Source of the DNA: an uncultured Synechococcales cyanobacterium
GTDB taxonomy: Bacteria > Cyanobacteriota > Cyanobacteriia > Thermosynechococcales > Thermosynechococcaceae
Direction of reading: 5' to 3'
Length of the DNA stretch: 52,090 nt
Assembly (NCBI GenBank): GCA_902806435.1
Contig: CADCWO010000132.1
Location: 1 to 52,090 of the forward strand
Part shown: one piece after another, positions 18,338 to 27,053 of the stretch
How positions within the stretch are numbered: the stretch's first letter is position 1
Layout of the letters: the number at the start of each line of letters is the position of its first letter
Translations under genes and position numbers: made by a program
Notes under the pieces: model-generated
Told to the model about the DNA's origin: nothing
The model's input: the letters and a program-made list of their open reading frames with translations, nothing else
Database searches by the model: none

Positions 18338-19054
18338 CTACGAGCTACAGTAACTGCGGCGTTGAGAAAATGCTGCTACTCGCTGCTGCCACTGCTGCCA
18401 GTAGACCTGCATTGCTACTGGCTCAAACCAAAACACTTCCGCAGGTTTGCCTGGAATTGCCACAACTAGTAGTGCATGCTCTAGCTTGACGCCTTGCTCC
18501 CGGTAGTATTGATTGACTGCTCCACAATACGCAACCATTTGCAGAGGATAGTCGTACAGGCGTTCTACCGAGCCTTTGGGCTTGTCTGCCGTTTTCCACT
18601 CGCAAAGGCAGGGAACTCCTCGAAAGCTGGCAACAGCATCTACCCTCCCGGCATAACCTAGGTCGTAGTGAAACACCGATCCTTCCACTAGCCTGACATC
18701 TTGAACGTCTTGAAGAACAGGCTCGATGCTTTGCCAGTAGGGCAGGATGGCTGCGGAGCCAGAAAATGCTTCGCCTTCTAGAAAACGCTGGATCTGCTTG
18801 TGGGTGCCAGTCCCCCGGCGGCTGGCAGCTCCCGCAATCTGGTTGGCTGCCACTTGACCTACGCGCTGGCGCCATTGAAACAATGCATCTCGATCGGCTT
18901 GTGGTTTAGTGGCATTCAGGATGGTTGTTACGCTGGGCAGCCTGATACCTCTGCTATCGAGATAATACTGTTTCCCATCCTGTCGCACCTGTTTAGCGTG
19001 GTGACGGGGAAGCTGTTCGGTACCGGATATGAGTGAGCGTATCTGCTTGGACAC
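18338..19054 (-). CDS. PD-(D/E)XK nuclease, MGME1/RecB-like
   Basis: 238 residues. Core motifs in order: SVTTILNATKP; GTGTHKQIQRFL with the helix His; GRVDAVA supplying the catalytic Asp; CEWKTADKPK supplying the E-x-K; and YPLQMVAYCGAVN with the Gln/Tyr helix. This is the PD-(D/E)XK exonuclease pattern, closest in layout to mitochondrial MGME1 and RecB-type domains that act on single-stranded DNA ends. The only in-frame start is GTG at 19054; the ribosome-binding site is weak. No partner helicase or Cas4-type Fe-S cysteines are visible. Role in DNA end processing is inference. Confidence 0.75.
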   Translation of the reverse strand: MSKQIRSLISGTEQLPRHHAKQVRQDGKQYYLDSRGIRLPSVTTILNATKPQADRDALFQWRQRVGQVAANQIAGAASRRGTGTHKQIQRFLEGEAFSGSAAILPYWQSIEPVLQDVQDVRLVEGSVFHYDLGYAGRVDAVASFRGVPCLCEWKTADKPKGSVERLYDYPLQMVAYCGAVNQYYREQGVKLEHALLVVAIPGKPAEVFWFEPVAMQVYWQQWQQRVAAFSQRRSYCSS

Positions 19055-19239
19055 TGGCGGTTGATAATCAACATCTCTATTATCCAGCTTGAAATTAAGA
19101 AGGTGGATCGCAAGTTGAAGATTTATAAATTCTCAAATGTATCAGCTCAAACCCTCTCATCAAGAGGATCCCGGTACGGTTGCTTGTCAAGTCCCCTACC
19201 ACTTAGATGTAGTCTGGATTTAGAATTCCAGGCTTGCCC

Positions 19240-20655
19240 ATGACTGACGCTTCACCACTAACCTCAAAAAAGCTCAACTTTAGTACCAAGCTCGCATACG
19301 GGGCTGGGGATTTAGGACCGGCGATTACTGCCAATGTCATGGGCTTTTTTCTGTTATTTTTTTTCACAAACGTTGCCGGAATCAGTGCTGGCTTGGCCGG
19401 AACGATTTTAATGATTGGCAAGATCTGGGATGCGATCAATGATCCAATTGTTGGAGTGTTAAGCGATCGCACCCGTAGTCGTTGGGGACGTCGCTATCCC
19501 TGGATCATCTGCGGGGCAATTCCTTTCGGAGTGTTTTATTTTCTGCAGTGGACTGTACCGTATTTTAGTGCTGATCCGGCAGCCAACCAGTGGGGGTTGT
19601 TTTGGTACTACGTGGCGATCGGTATTGTCTTCAATATGGCTTACACAATGGTCAATTTACCCTATACAGCGCTGACGCCAGAGCTAACCCAAGACTATAA
19701 CGAGCGCACTAGCCTCAACAGCTTTCGCTTTACCTTCTCGATTGGGGGCAGCATTTTTTCTTTAATTCTCGCTCAGTTCATTTTTTCACTGATCAAAAGT
19801 TCGACTCAGCAGTATCTCGTTCTGGGGGCAATCTGTGCTGTTCTATCAGTTCTGCCTTTGTTTTGGTGTGTTTGGGGCACCTGGCAGCACTCAGCCGCTT
19901 CCAGGGCAGTGGTGAATACTACAGAATCTGCCCCTCTACTGGAACAACTTCGGATTGCCTTTAGCAATCGTCCTTTCTTGTTTGTGATAGGGATTTACCT
20001 GTGTTCTTGGCTGGCTGTGCAGCAGACGGCGGCGATCATTCCCTACTTTGTCGTCAACTGGATGGGCCTCAGCAGTCAGGCTTTTACTCAAGTTGCCCTG
20101 ACAGTTCAAATAACAGCGCTAGTGATGCTATTTATCTGGAGTGCTCTCAGTCAACGGGTTGGTAAGAAAGCTGTTTACTTCATGGGGATGACTGTATGGA
20201 TCATTGCCGAGGCGGGACTGTTTTTTGTCCAACCCGGCCAAGTTGGCTTGATGTATTTTTTGGCAATTCTGGCAGGCTGTGGGGTTTCCACAGCCTACTT
20301 AATACCCTGGTCAATGATTCCCGATGTGATTGAACTGGATGAACTACAGACTGGGCAGCGCCGGGAAGGCGTGTTCTACGCTTTTATGGTCTTGCTGCAA
20401 AAAATTGGTTTGGCAGCAGGACTGTTCCTGGTCGGAGTGGTCTTGGAAATATCTGGATTTATGGAGACCGTACCGGGGCAGCCTACCCCTACTCAACCCC
20501 CATCCGCCCTCTTAGCAATCCGTTTGGCGATTGGACCCCTACCAACCCTGGTCTTGATTGGTGGCCTCGTCCTAGCCTACTTTTATCCAATCACGCGTGA
20601 AGTCCATGCCGAAATTCTGTTGAAGCTGAGGGAACGCAAAGCTAGTCAAGGTTAG
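19240..20655 (+). CDS. GPH-family sugar:cation symporter (MFS)
   Basis: 471 residues with about 12 membrane segments. N-terminal LAYGAGDLGPAI and the loop DPIVGVLSDRTRSRWGRRYPWI are hallmarks of the glycoside-pentoside-hexuronide family (MelB, LacS type). A second copy-like loop is at PDVIELDELQTGQRREG. Inner-membrane import or export of a sugar or glycoside with Na+ or H+. ATG at 19240 is preferred over TTG 19234. There is no enzyme gene in the same operon, so the substrate is unknown. Confidence 0.88.
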   Translation: MTDASPLTSKKLNFSTKLAYGAGDLGPAITANVMGFFLLFFFTNVAGISAGLAGTILMIGKIWDAINDPIVGVLSDRTRSRWGRRYPWIICGAIPFGVFYFLQWTVPYFSADPAANQWGLFWYYVAIGIVFNMAYTMVNLPYTALTPELTQDYNERTSLNSFRFTFSIGGSIFSLILAQFIFSLIKSSTQQYLVLGAICAVLSVLPLFWCVWGTWQHSAASRAVVNTTESAPLLEQLRIAFSNRPFLFVIGIYLCSWLAVQQTAAIIPYFVVNWMGLSSQAFTQVALTVQITALVMLFIWSALSQRVGKKAVYFMGMTVWIIAEAGLFFVQPGQVGLMYFLAILAGCGVSTAYLIPWSMIPDVIELDELQTGQRREGVFYAFMVLLQKIGLAAGLFLVGVVLEISGFMETVPGQPTPTQPPSALLAIRLAIGPLPTLVLIGGLVLAYFYPITREVHAEILLKLRERKASQG

Positions 20656-21083
20656 GATATCCTCCGCATTTTCCTAAAAGTCTATTTGTTGAGAGGGGTT
20701 GATTTATTCGCAAGAGTAATGTTAAATTTTCTAAAAATTAGCTTCTATGAAAGAAGTCTAAATATAAGTCAGCTTAATTCAGCTCAACCGGTAGGCAACT
20801 AGCTACTGTGTGAGGCTGGAGCGGAGGAACCACTTTATGGGGCGCATCTCTTGATTGCTATCAAGAGAGGGACATCTCTCAGTCCTAGCCCGTCAGCTAA
20901 CTCCGTAGGCATTGAGAGGAGACTGAAGAGTCAGCATTTTTCACAATCGCTTGAACTCATCAGTGTCCTTGGTTGGTAAAGGTCTGTTGTATTACCTGCC
21001 CTTGGCTCTGGAAAGCTTCAGTTAGGCTGTCGCTATATGGTGCTAGGGGGTAGTCAGTGCTAACCATGAGGTGAAAATAACTG
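20656..21083 (+). other. long leader region of the GT4 gene
   Basis: 428 bases without a gene. The middle is the first c-di-AMP riboswitch (about 20805-20930). The AT-rich stretch 20690-20790 is where the promoter should lie. The 150 bases between the aptamer and the ATG at 21084 presumably form the expression platform. Confidence 0.6.
20805..20930 (+). promoter_or_regulatory. c-di-AMP riboswitch (ydaO-yuaA), copy 1
   Basis: Matches the ydaO-yuaA aptamer: GAGCGGAGGAACCA at 20819-20832, GGGGCG at 20839-20844, then a variable hairpin (TCTTGAT/ATCAAGA), and CCCGTCAGCTAACTCCGTAGG at 20889-20909. CGGAG and CTCCG can pair. The last block is nearly invariant in this class. It precedes the GT4 gene by about 150 bases and is on the same strand. 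GACT-GAAG-AGTC followed by ATTTTT (20931-20948) could be a terminator-like switch. Confidence 0.88.
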
Positions 21084-22406
21084 ATGTTCATAACTGCACA
21101 AAATCGGATTGCCCTTATTTCTGTAGACGGAGACCCTGCTGTTGCTATTGGGCAAGAAGAGGCAGGTGGCCAAAATGTTTACGTTCGGCAGGTTGGTGAA
21201 GCGCTTGCGGAGCTGGGATGGCAAGTGGATATGTTCACTCGCCGCAGCAGTATTGAGCAGCCCGCAGTAGTTCAGCATGGGCCGCAATGCCGGACGATTC
21301 GCTTAGCGGCAGGGCCACCGGAGTTCATGACACGAGATAACTTGTTTGAGCATCTACCGGAGTTTATTCGGGCCTTCCAGGATTTCCAGCAGCGTGAAGG
21401 CTTCCAGTATTCTCTAGTACACACAAATTATTGGTTGTCTGCTTGGGTAGGTATGCAGCTGAAGAAGCGCCAACCGCTAGTTCAGGTACATACCTATCAT
21501 TCGCTTGGCGCAGTAAAGTATCAGTCCGTGACAGAAGTTCCCCGGATTGCGGCCCAGCGATTGGCGGTAGAAAAGTCTTGCTTGGAAACAGTAGATCGGG
21601 TGGTGGCTACAAGTCCCCAGGAAGCGGAGCATATGCGATCGCTAGTTTCGAGTCAGGGGGCGATTGAGATGATCCCTTGCGGTACAGATATAGCGCAATT
21701 TGGTACTGTTCGGCGATCCGCAGCCCGTCAGCAATTGGGAATTGCCCCAAACGCAAAACTTGTGTTCTATGTCGGTCGGTTTGATCAACGAAAAGGAATC
21801 GAAACCTTAGCACGGGCAGTTGCGATGTCTGAACACCGGCGGCAGGGCAACCTGCAGTTGATAATTGGGGGTGGCAGTCGTCCCGGTAAGAGTGATGGCA
21901 TTGAGCGGGAGCGCATTGAGGAGCTCGTCGCCGACTTAGACCTAACAGAACTAACCACTTTCCCAGGCCGGATTGAGCATAGTAATTTGTCCCTCTACTA
22001 TGCTGCGGCAGATGTGTGTGTCGTGCCCAGCCACTATGAACCTTTTGGCCTTGTCGCAATTGAAGCGATGGCTAGCCGCACTCCCGTTGTCGCAAGCCAA
22101 GTAGGAGGGCTGCGATACACCGTTGTATCAGGGGTAACCGGGTTTCTGGTGCCGCCTCAGGATGAAATTGCCTTTGCCACGGCCATTGATCGAGTTTTAG
22201 CACTGCCACGCTGGCGAGACCATATGGGTGAGCTGGGGCGACACCGGGTAGAAGCAATGTTTAGCTGGACGGGCGTAGCGACAAGACTGAGCGACCTCTA
22301 CACCCAGCTCCTTTCTCAAGCTCCATCGCAAACTGCACCTGTAGCTGTTGAAGCGACACCTCCAGCTGCCTCGATAGCCATTCAAGAACCTCAGATAGCG
22401 GCTTGA
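21084..22406 (+). CDS. glycosyltransferase family 4, sucrose-synthase/SPS-like
   Basis: 440 residues, GT-B fold. N-terminal EEAGGQNVYVRQVGEALAELGW resembles the GGQ loop of sucrose-phosphate and sucrose synthases. VHTNYWLSAW and VHTYHSLGAVK follow. C-terminal FYVGRFDQRKGIETL and the E-x7-E motif EPFGLVAIE bind the sugar nucleotide. Widespread among cyanobacteria with no settled substrate that I know. Control by a c-di-AMP riboswitch suggests a role in osmotic or carbon-storage physiology, perhaps solute or wall glycan synthesis. That link is inference. Confidence 0.85.
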   Translation: MFITAQNRIALISVDGDPAVAIGQEEAGGQNVYVRQVGEALAELGWQVDMFTRRSSIEQPAVVQHGPQCRTIRLAAGPPEFMTRDNLFEHLPEFIRAFQDFQQREGFQYSLVHTNYWLSAWVGMQLKKRQPLVQVHTYHSLGAVKYQSVTEVPRIAAQRLAVEKSCLETVDRVVATSPQEAEHMRSLVSSQGAIEMIPCGTDIAQFGTVRRSAARQQLGIAPNAKLVFYVGRFDQRKGIETLARAVAMSEHRRQGNLQLIIGGGSRPGKSDGIERERIEELVADLDLTELTTFPGRIEHSNLSLYYAAADVCVVPSHYEPFGLVAIEAMASRTPVVASQVGGLRYTVVSGVTGFLVPPQDEIAFATAIDRVLALPRWRDHMGELGRHRVEAMFSWTGVATRLSDLYTQLLSQAPSQTAPVAVEATPPAASIAIQEPQIAA

Positions 22407-22448
22407 TATTTCTCTAGCTTGAGCGGCAGGGTTCAATGGCTCAAACAT

Positions 22449-22494
22449 TTCAATTAGGCTCAGCTATCACATTGCCTAGCTAAGCCTAATTGAA
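22449..22494. other. 46-base near-perfect palindrome
   Basis: Twelve-base perfect arms TTCAATTAGGCT (22449-22460) and AGCCTAATTGAA (22483-22494). After a single C/A mismatch there are five more pairs, AGCTA with TAGCT, around a ten-base loop. This gives 17 base pairs in total between the GT4 stop and the ABC permease. No run of T follows on either strand. Confidence 0.7.
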
Positions 22495-22599
22495 GTAAAT
22501 AATCAGCTTTATTTGCATTTTGATCTTCTCAGAATCCTTGGCTACTAGTAATGCCACTCATTGGTGTTTCTCTATGCTTTATTTCTACGAGGTGGAATA

Positions 22600-23451
22600 G
22601 TGTTTAAGCCCAGTCTGAACGCGATCGCCCTAGCTGGGCAATTGGTGTGGAAACGTACTCGACCCATTGTGGTTAGGGATAAGGTGGTATTACCCTTACT
22701 TGGATTTCTAGGAATTATTCTCCTCTGGTGGGTTGTGGCCACATTCTTGACTGAACTGATGCCAACCCCGCTCCAGGCATTGGGAGATAACTTAGACTAC
22801 ATCCTTTACCCTTTCTACCAACGGGGACCCGGTGACTTAGGAATTGGCTGGTTACTACTAGCAAGCCTGCGACGAGTGTTGATTGGTTTTCTTCTGGGTG
22901 CTCTAGTCGCAATTCCCGTCGGTTTTCTGATTGGCATGTCTAAAAAGGCCATGCTGGCGATCAACCCGATTGTCCAAATATTTAAACCTGTATCGCCATT
23001 AGCTTGGCTGCCGATCGCTCTAGCAATTTTTAATCTAGCCGACCCCTCGGCAATCTTTGTTATCTTTATTACCTCTTTGTGGCCGACGATTATTAATACA
23101 GCCCTAGGTGTTTCTAGTGTTTCCAAAGACTATTTAGATGTGGCACGCGTACTAGAAATGCCTCGCTGGCGTCAAATCACCAAGGTCATCTGGCCAGCTA
23201 GTTTACCCTACATTTTTACGGGGTTGCGAATTAGTCTAGGAATTGCCTGGTTAGTGATCGTAGCGGTGGAGATGCTGACCGGAGGGGTTGGCATTGGCTT
23301 TTTTGTTTGGGATGAATGGAGCCGCCTTAACTTAAGTTCAGTATTTCTAGCAGTTTTGGTCATTGGCTTGACTGGGCTGCTGTTAGACTACGCTGTTGGT
23401 AAAGTTCAGGAACTAGTGACACGCCGGCCAGCACGCTCTACAGCAGTTTAA
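22600..23451 (+). CDS. ABC transporter permease, NrtB/CmpB/SsuC class
   Basis: 283 residues with six or so membrane helices (LLGFLGIILLWWVVATFL, RVLIGFLLGALVAIPVGFLIGM and others). The cytoplasmic EAA-type loop is VARVLEMPRWRQITKVIWPASLPYIFTGLR. It forms the channel of an importer for nitrate, nitrite, bicarbonate or an organosulfonate. GTG at 22600 is chosen because GAGGTG lies just upstream (22589-22594) and an extension to 22561 would add 13 non-family residues. Followed by its binding protein and ATPase. Confidence 0.9.
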   Translation: MFKPSLNAIALAGQLVWKRTRPIVVRDKVVLPLLGFLGIILLWWVVATFLTELMPTPLQALGDNLDYILYPFYQRGPGDLGIGWLLLASLRRVLIGFLLGALVAIPVGFLIGMSKKAMLAINPIVQIFKPVSPLAWLPIALAIFNLADPSAIFVIFITSLWPTIINTALGVSSVSKDYLDVARVLEMPRWRQITKVIWPASLPYIFTGLRISLGIAWLVIVAVEMLTGGVGIGFFVWDEWSRLNLSSVFLAVLVIGLTGLLLDYAVGKVQELVTRRPARSTAV

Positions 23452-23567
23452 TCGCTCTTTAAATCAATGGCGACGAGGGCTGCTGGGTCGATTGCCGTTT
23501 AAACGAAACGACGTCAGGGACCACACAACGCCTTCTATAGCTGTAAAAGCTTTAATAGGATTAGTCT

Positions 23568-24977
23568 ATGAATGACAGCTTGCCGTCCTACACCCGCCGC
23601 GCTTTTCTAAAAAAAATAGGAGGCATGACAGCTGGGGTTGCTCTCTCGTCTTGTGCGATCAACGCGAGTAAGGCTCCCAACGATTTATCTAAAGCAGCCC
23701 TGGCTATTGAGCCAGTAGTTGACCCTAGAACTTTAGAAAAGCCTAATCTTATTGTTGGGTATGTGCCAGTAAATGACTGTGCTCCGTTCGCAGTTGCTTG
23801 GGAGAAAGGGTTTTTCCGCAAATATGGGTTAAACGTAAAGCTCAGCCGGGAAGCAAGCTGGGCTACTTCCCGCGATGGCATCATTTTTGGGCGGTTGGAT
23901 GCCTCTCCCGTTGTCTCTGGCTCAGTTACCAACGCCCGCGATGGTGCGGAAGGTGCTCCCCATGCCCCCTTGTGTGCGGCGATGACCATTCATCGGCACG
24001 GTAATGCGATGACCATGAACCGGGCAATGTGGGAATCAGGATTGCGCCCTTGGTCAGAATACAACGGTAACGTGGAGGAATTTGGTCGCGACTTCCGGCG
24101 CTACTTTGGTGGGCTACCGCCCGATCAACGAATCTGGGCCGTTGTCCTCAGCTCTGCTGTCTACGAGTACTTTGTCCGCTACTTATCTGCTGCCGCCGGA
24201 GTTGACCCCTTTAAAGAGTTCCGAGTCATTATCATTCCGCCCCCTCAGATGGTAACCAACATGCGGATTGGAGCGATGCAAGCCTATATGGTTGCTGAGC
24301 CTTGGAATACAAGGGCGATCGCGGGTAACGAAGGAATTGGTTTTACCTTTGCCCAAGGCCGGGAAATCTGGCGGGGGCACCCGGATCGTCTGCTGGGAGT
24401 TATGGAATCCTTTATTGAAGAAAATCCTAAAACCTATCGTTCTCTCGTGAAAGCGATGATTGAAGCCTGCCAGTACTGTAGTAAACCAGAAAATCGGGAA
24501 GAGGTCGCCAAACTGATTGCAGCCAAATCCTTTACGGGGGCAAAACCGAAGTTGACCCGGCCAGCGATCGTTGGGGAGTATAACTATGGCGGCTTTGATG
24601 GTAAAGACCGGATTGTCAAGGCGCTTGATACTACTATTTTCTTTGACTTACCGACTGAGCTTGCCCAAGAGCCAGGTAGTCACTCCACCTTTCTGCGCCA
24701 GTCACACAGTATTTGGTTGATGACGCAAGCAGCACGGTGGGGACAGATTCCGCAGATCCCCAAAAATGCAGAACAAATCGCCCGTCAAGGCTGGCGCACT
24801 GACCTTTATCGGGAAATTGCTGCAGAGATGGGCATTCAATGCCCAAAAGAGGATTATGTCGTTGAACCGGCCGACGCCTTCATTGACAACAAAGCATTTG
24901 ACCCCAGCGATCCGGTCGGCTACCTCAACAGTTTTGAGATTCGGGCAAATCGTCCCACTCGGTTTTATATGTCTTGA
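23568..24977 (+). CDS. nitrate/bicarbonate-type ABC substrate-binding lipoprotein (NrtA/CmpA family)
   Basis: 469 residues. The N-terminus YTRRAFLKKIGG is a twin-arginine signal, followed by a hydrophobic stretch and a lipobox-like ALSSC (Cys about residue 29). So it is likely Tat-exported and lipid-anchored. The body has NLIVGYVPVNDCAPFAVAWEKGFF, AYMVAEPWN and IWRGHPDRL, matching the NrtA/CmpA family. The NrtA-type R/K residues around WRGHPDR suggest an anionic substrate, but nitrate versus bicarbonate versus another anion cannot be decided by eye. AGGA lies seven bases before the ATG. Confidence 0.88.
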   Translation: MNDSLPSYTRRAFLKKIGGMTAGVALSSCAINASKAPNDLSKAALAIEPVVDPRTLEKPNLIVGYVPVNDCAPFAVAWEKGFFRKYGLNVKLSREASWATSRDGIIFGRLDASPVVSGSVTNARDGAEGAPHAPLCAAMTIHRHGNAMTMNRAMWESGLRPWSEYNGNVEEFGRDFRRYFGGLPPDQRIWAVVLSSAVYEYFVRYLSAAAGVDPFKEFRVIIIPPPQMVTNMRIGAMQAYMVAEPWNTRAIAGNEGIGFTFAQGREIWRGHPDRLLGVMESFIEENPKTYRSLVKAMIEACQYCSKPENREEVAKLIAAKSFTGAKPKLTRPAIVGEYNYGGFDGKDRIVKALDTTIFFDLPTELAQEPGSHSTFLRQSHSIWLMTQAARWGQIPQIPKNAEQIARQGWRTDLYREIAAEMGIQCPKEDYVVEPADAFIDNKAFDPSDPVGYLNSFEIRANRPTRFYMS

Positions 24978-25015
24978 TTGGTGACTTCAGTTCCATCGTC
25001 GCTTAGGAGAGAAGC

Positions 25016-25846
25016 ATGGCTCACTTCACCCCCCATTCCACTAGCACTGACCATCAAAAGTCAGGTTTATCTGATTTTCTGGTAATTGAAAACCTTGTTA
25101 AAGCCTTTCCTAGTAGCAATGGTAAGGCGTCTGTTGTCTTAGACGGCATCAATTTAACCATTCGCGAAAATGAGTATGTCTCGGTGATTGGCCACTCTGG
25201 CTGTGGTAAATCGACGCTGCTCAAGATTGTGGCAGGTTTGGAAAAAGCAACCTCAGGCTCCGTGAAACTGGATGGTAGAGAAATTCGTAAAGCTGGAGCT
25301 GACCGGATGGTAGTGTTTCAACAATATTCACTGTTACCTTGGTTGACGGTGCAGGATAACATCCGTCTAGCCGTGGATGAAGTGCTCAAAAAAGCCTCCC
25401 CAGCTGAAAAGAAAAAAATTGTTAATGAGCACATGGCAATGGTGAACTTAACTCCGGCAGCCCACAAATACCCCGATCAGCTGTCGGGGGGAATGAAGCA
25501 GCGGGTGGGAATTGCCCGCGCCTTAGCAACCCGACCCAAGATGCTACTGATGGATGAACCCTTCGGGGCTCTGGATGCCCTGACTCGGAGCAGGCTTCAG
25601 CGCCAGGTGCTTGATATTTGGGAAAACCAGCGTCAGGCTGTCATGATGATTACCCACGATGTGGATGAAGCTTTGTACATGTCTGACCGGATTGTCTTGA
25701 TGACGAATGGTCCTGCTGCTACCATCGGTGAAATTTTGGAAGTCCCGTTTCCTCACCCACGTAATCGGGACATTCTCAGTGAACTGCCTGAGTACCGAGA
25801 ACTGCGGAACCATGCCCTGGGTTTCCTAAACCATTATTTTGATTAA
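25016..25846 (+). CDS. ABC transporter ATP-binding protein, NrtD/CmpD/SsuB class
   Basis: 276 residues. Walker A GHSGCGKST near residue 62, Q-loop VVFQQYSLLPW, signature LSGGMKQR, Walker B MLLMDEPFGALD and switch His in MITHDVDEA are all present. Cytoplasmic motor of the preceding permease and binding protein. It is a single-domain ATPase. Classic nrt and cmp operons also carry an NrtC/CmpC subunit whose ATPase is fused to a binding-protein-like domain; none is here. AGGAGA precedes the ATG. Confidence 0.92.
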   Translation: MAHFTPHSTSTDHQKSGLSDFLVIENLVKAFPSSNGKASVVLDGINLTIRENEYVSVIGHSGCGKSTLLKIVAGLEKATSGSVKLDGREIRKAGADRMVVFQQYSLLPWLTVQDNIRLAVDEVLKKASPAEKKKIVNEHMAMVNLTPAAHKYPDQLSGGMKQRVGIARALATRPKMLLMDEPFGALDALTRSRLQRQVLDIWENQRQAVMMITHDVDEALYMSDRIVLMTNGPAATIGEILEVPFPHPRNRDILSELPEYRELRNHALGFLNHYFD

Positions 25847-26195
25847 CATTAAATACAAGATCGTGAGCGACCAGGTGCTGATACGGTACAATATCGCTTA
25901 GTACGTTACGTGGGTGGCCTAATCTGAGTCTAGTCCTGATGTTCATAAAGACATCAGAATCAGGTTTAGAGCGGAGGAACCAATTATTGGGGCTAATCTT
26001 CTAACTAAGGGGAGAGACACCTTCCAGTCTTAGCCCGTCAGCTAACTCCGTCGGTAATGGAAGGAGCACCAAAGACTTAAGCTTTTTGTAGCAGTTGTCC
26101 TTAGGTCTCCTTGCGGATATCACAACAGGATTCTAGAAGTGGTTATCCGATTTGACCCACCTCTCACTGACTGAATTTACAGAGAGGCAAAAACT
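25847..26195 (+). other. leader region of the USP-like gene
   Basis: 349 bases without a gene. A seven-pair hairpin is at 25936-25957 (CTGATGT and ACATCAG). The second c-di-AMP riboswitch is at about 25955-26075, and a 120-base stretch leads to the GTG start. Confidence 0.6.
25955..26075 (+). promoter_or_regulatory. c-di-AMP riboswitch (ydaO-yuaA), copy 2
   Basis: GAGCGGAGGAACCA at 25969-25982, ATTGGGGCTAATC at 25986-25998 and GCCCGTCAGCTAACTCCG at 26033-26050 reproduce the aptamer consensus in the same order as copy 1. CCTGAT at 25935-25940 can pair either with ATCAGG at 25959-25964 or within the hairpin CTGATGT/ACATCAG, giving two mutually exclusive 5' folds. It lies upstream of, and on the same strand as, the USP-like gene. 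Confidence 0.87.
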
Positions 26196-26900
26196 GTGAA
26201 CATTAAATCAATGTTGCTGCGCCTGCAAGGGGCATTAGATCGGGATGACTTGAGTCATGAACTGCTTCTCCTACCGGGTCTATCTTCTGCACCTGCTGAT
26301 TGGGCTCAAACTGAGCAAGTTATCAACTTAGTTGTTGGCTATAATGGCTTCCCTAAAAGTCACACAGCTTTGGATTTGACCTTGTGGGTTGCTCACCAAA
26401 CTCGATTAGCTACTCAAAAGCAGGTAACCGTTGAAGTTGTCTATGTGGTAGATCCTAGCCAATCGCAGCATTGCCCTGATAGGTTTAGCCTCAGTGATAT
26501 GAGTACTGCTAGGCCTTTCTACGAAACCGCACCCCAGTTAAAGCTAAATTTTGGTAGCTCAGCCTCCGCCGCTAGTGACCAATCTAGCTCCCTAGCCACA
26601 AGTACGCTGACTGCACCCGCTGAGCTGCATATCTCTACTCAAGGCGTTTATCAAATCGACCCGTTTGAGCAAGCAGACCAGATTTTATGGCAAGCCCGTC
26701 ATCTAGCTGACGAATGGCGGGGTTCTCTTAAAGCTCATCTACGTTTCGGGGCTGTTTCTACGGAGCTGAGAAAAATTGTTGCTTCTGAAGCAGCAGCTGT
26801 TTTGTTCCTGGGATGCCATTCTAAGACTCATCCGATTGTACAGGAGTTAGGTAATGCGTTCCCTTGCCCGGTGCTGGGTATTCCCACCGCGGCAAGCTGA
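26196..26900 (+). CDS. universal stress protein-like conserved protein
   Basis: 234 residues, no signal peptide. A USP-like alpha/beta pattern is visible: VINLVVGYNGFPKSHTALDLTLWVAHQT in the N-terminal half and SEAAAVLFLGCHSKTHPIVQELGNAFPCPVLGIP at the end. A 70-residue Ser/Ala-rich insertion separates them. The canonical ATP-binding G2xG9xGS glycine set is not clear, so it may be a non-ATP-binding USP. GTG at 26196 is supported by AGAGAGG eight bases upstream. Sits under a c-di-AMP riboswitch. Confidence 0.65.
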   Translation: MNIKSMLLRLQGALDRDDLSHELLLLPGLSSAPADWAQTEQVINLVVGYNGFPKSHTALDLTLWVAHQTRLATQKQVTVEVVYVVDPSQSQHCPDRFSLSDMSTARPFYETAPQLKLNFGSSASAASDQSSSLATSTLTAPAELHISTQGVYQIDPFEQADQILWQARHLADEWRGSLKAHLRFGAVSTELRKIVASEAAAVLFLGCHSKTHPIVQELGNAFPCPVLGIPTAAS

Positions 26901-27053
26901 AGCTTCATTTACTGCTAATGGGCTGTGGTCGGCTTTCGTTACGATTGCACTCCCTCTCTCATTGGGGAGATGAGTTGATATTAGTAAATTCGTAGGATTG
27001 AGTATAAGCAGTTACATAAGCTGCAAATACACTTTTAGGATGGGAGCATACCT

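Noticed and set aside
22407-22600. NtcA box (GTA-N8-TAC) before the NrtA-class operon
   Set aside because: Several GTA and TAC triplets, but none with the right spacing.
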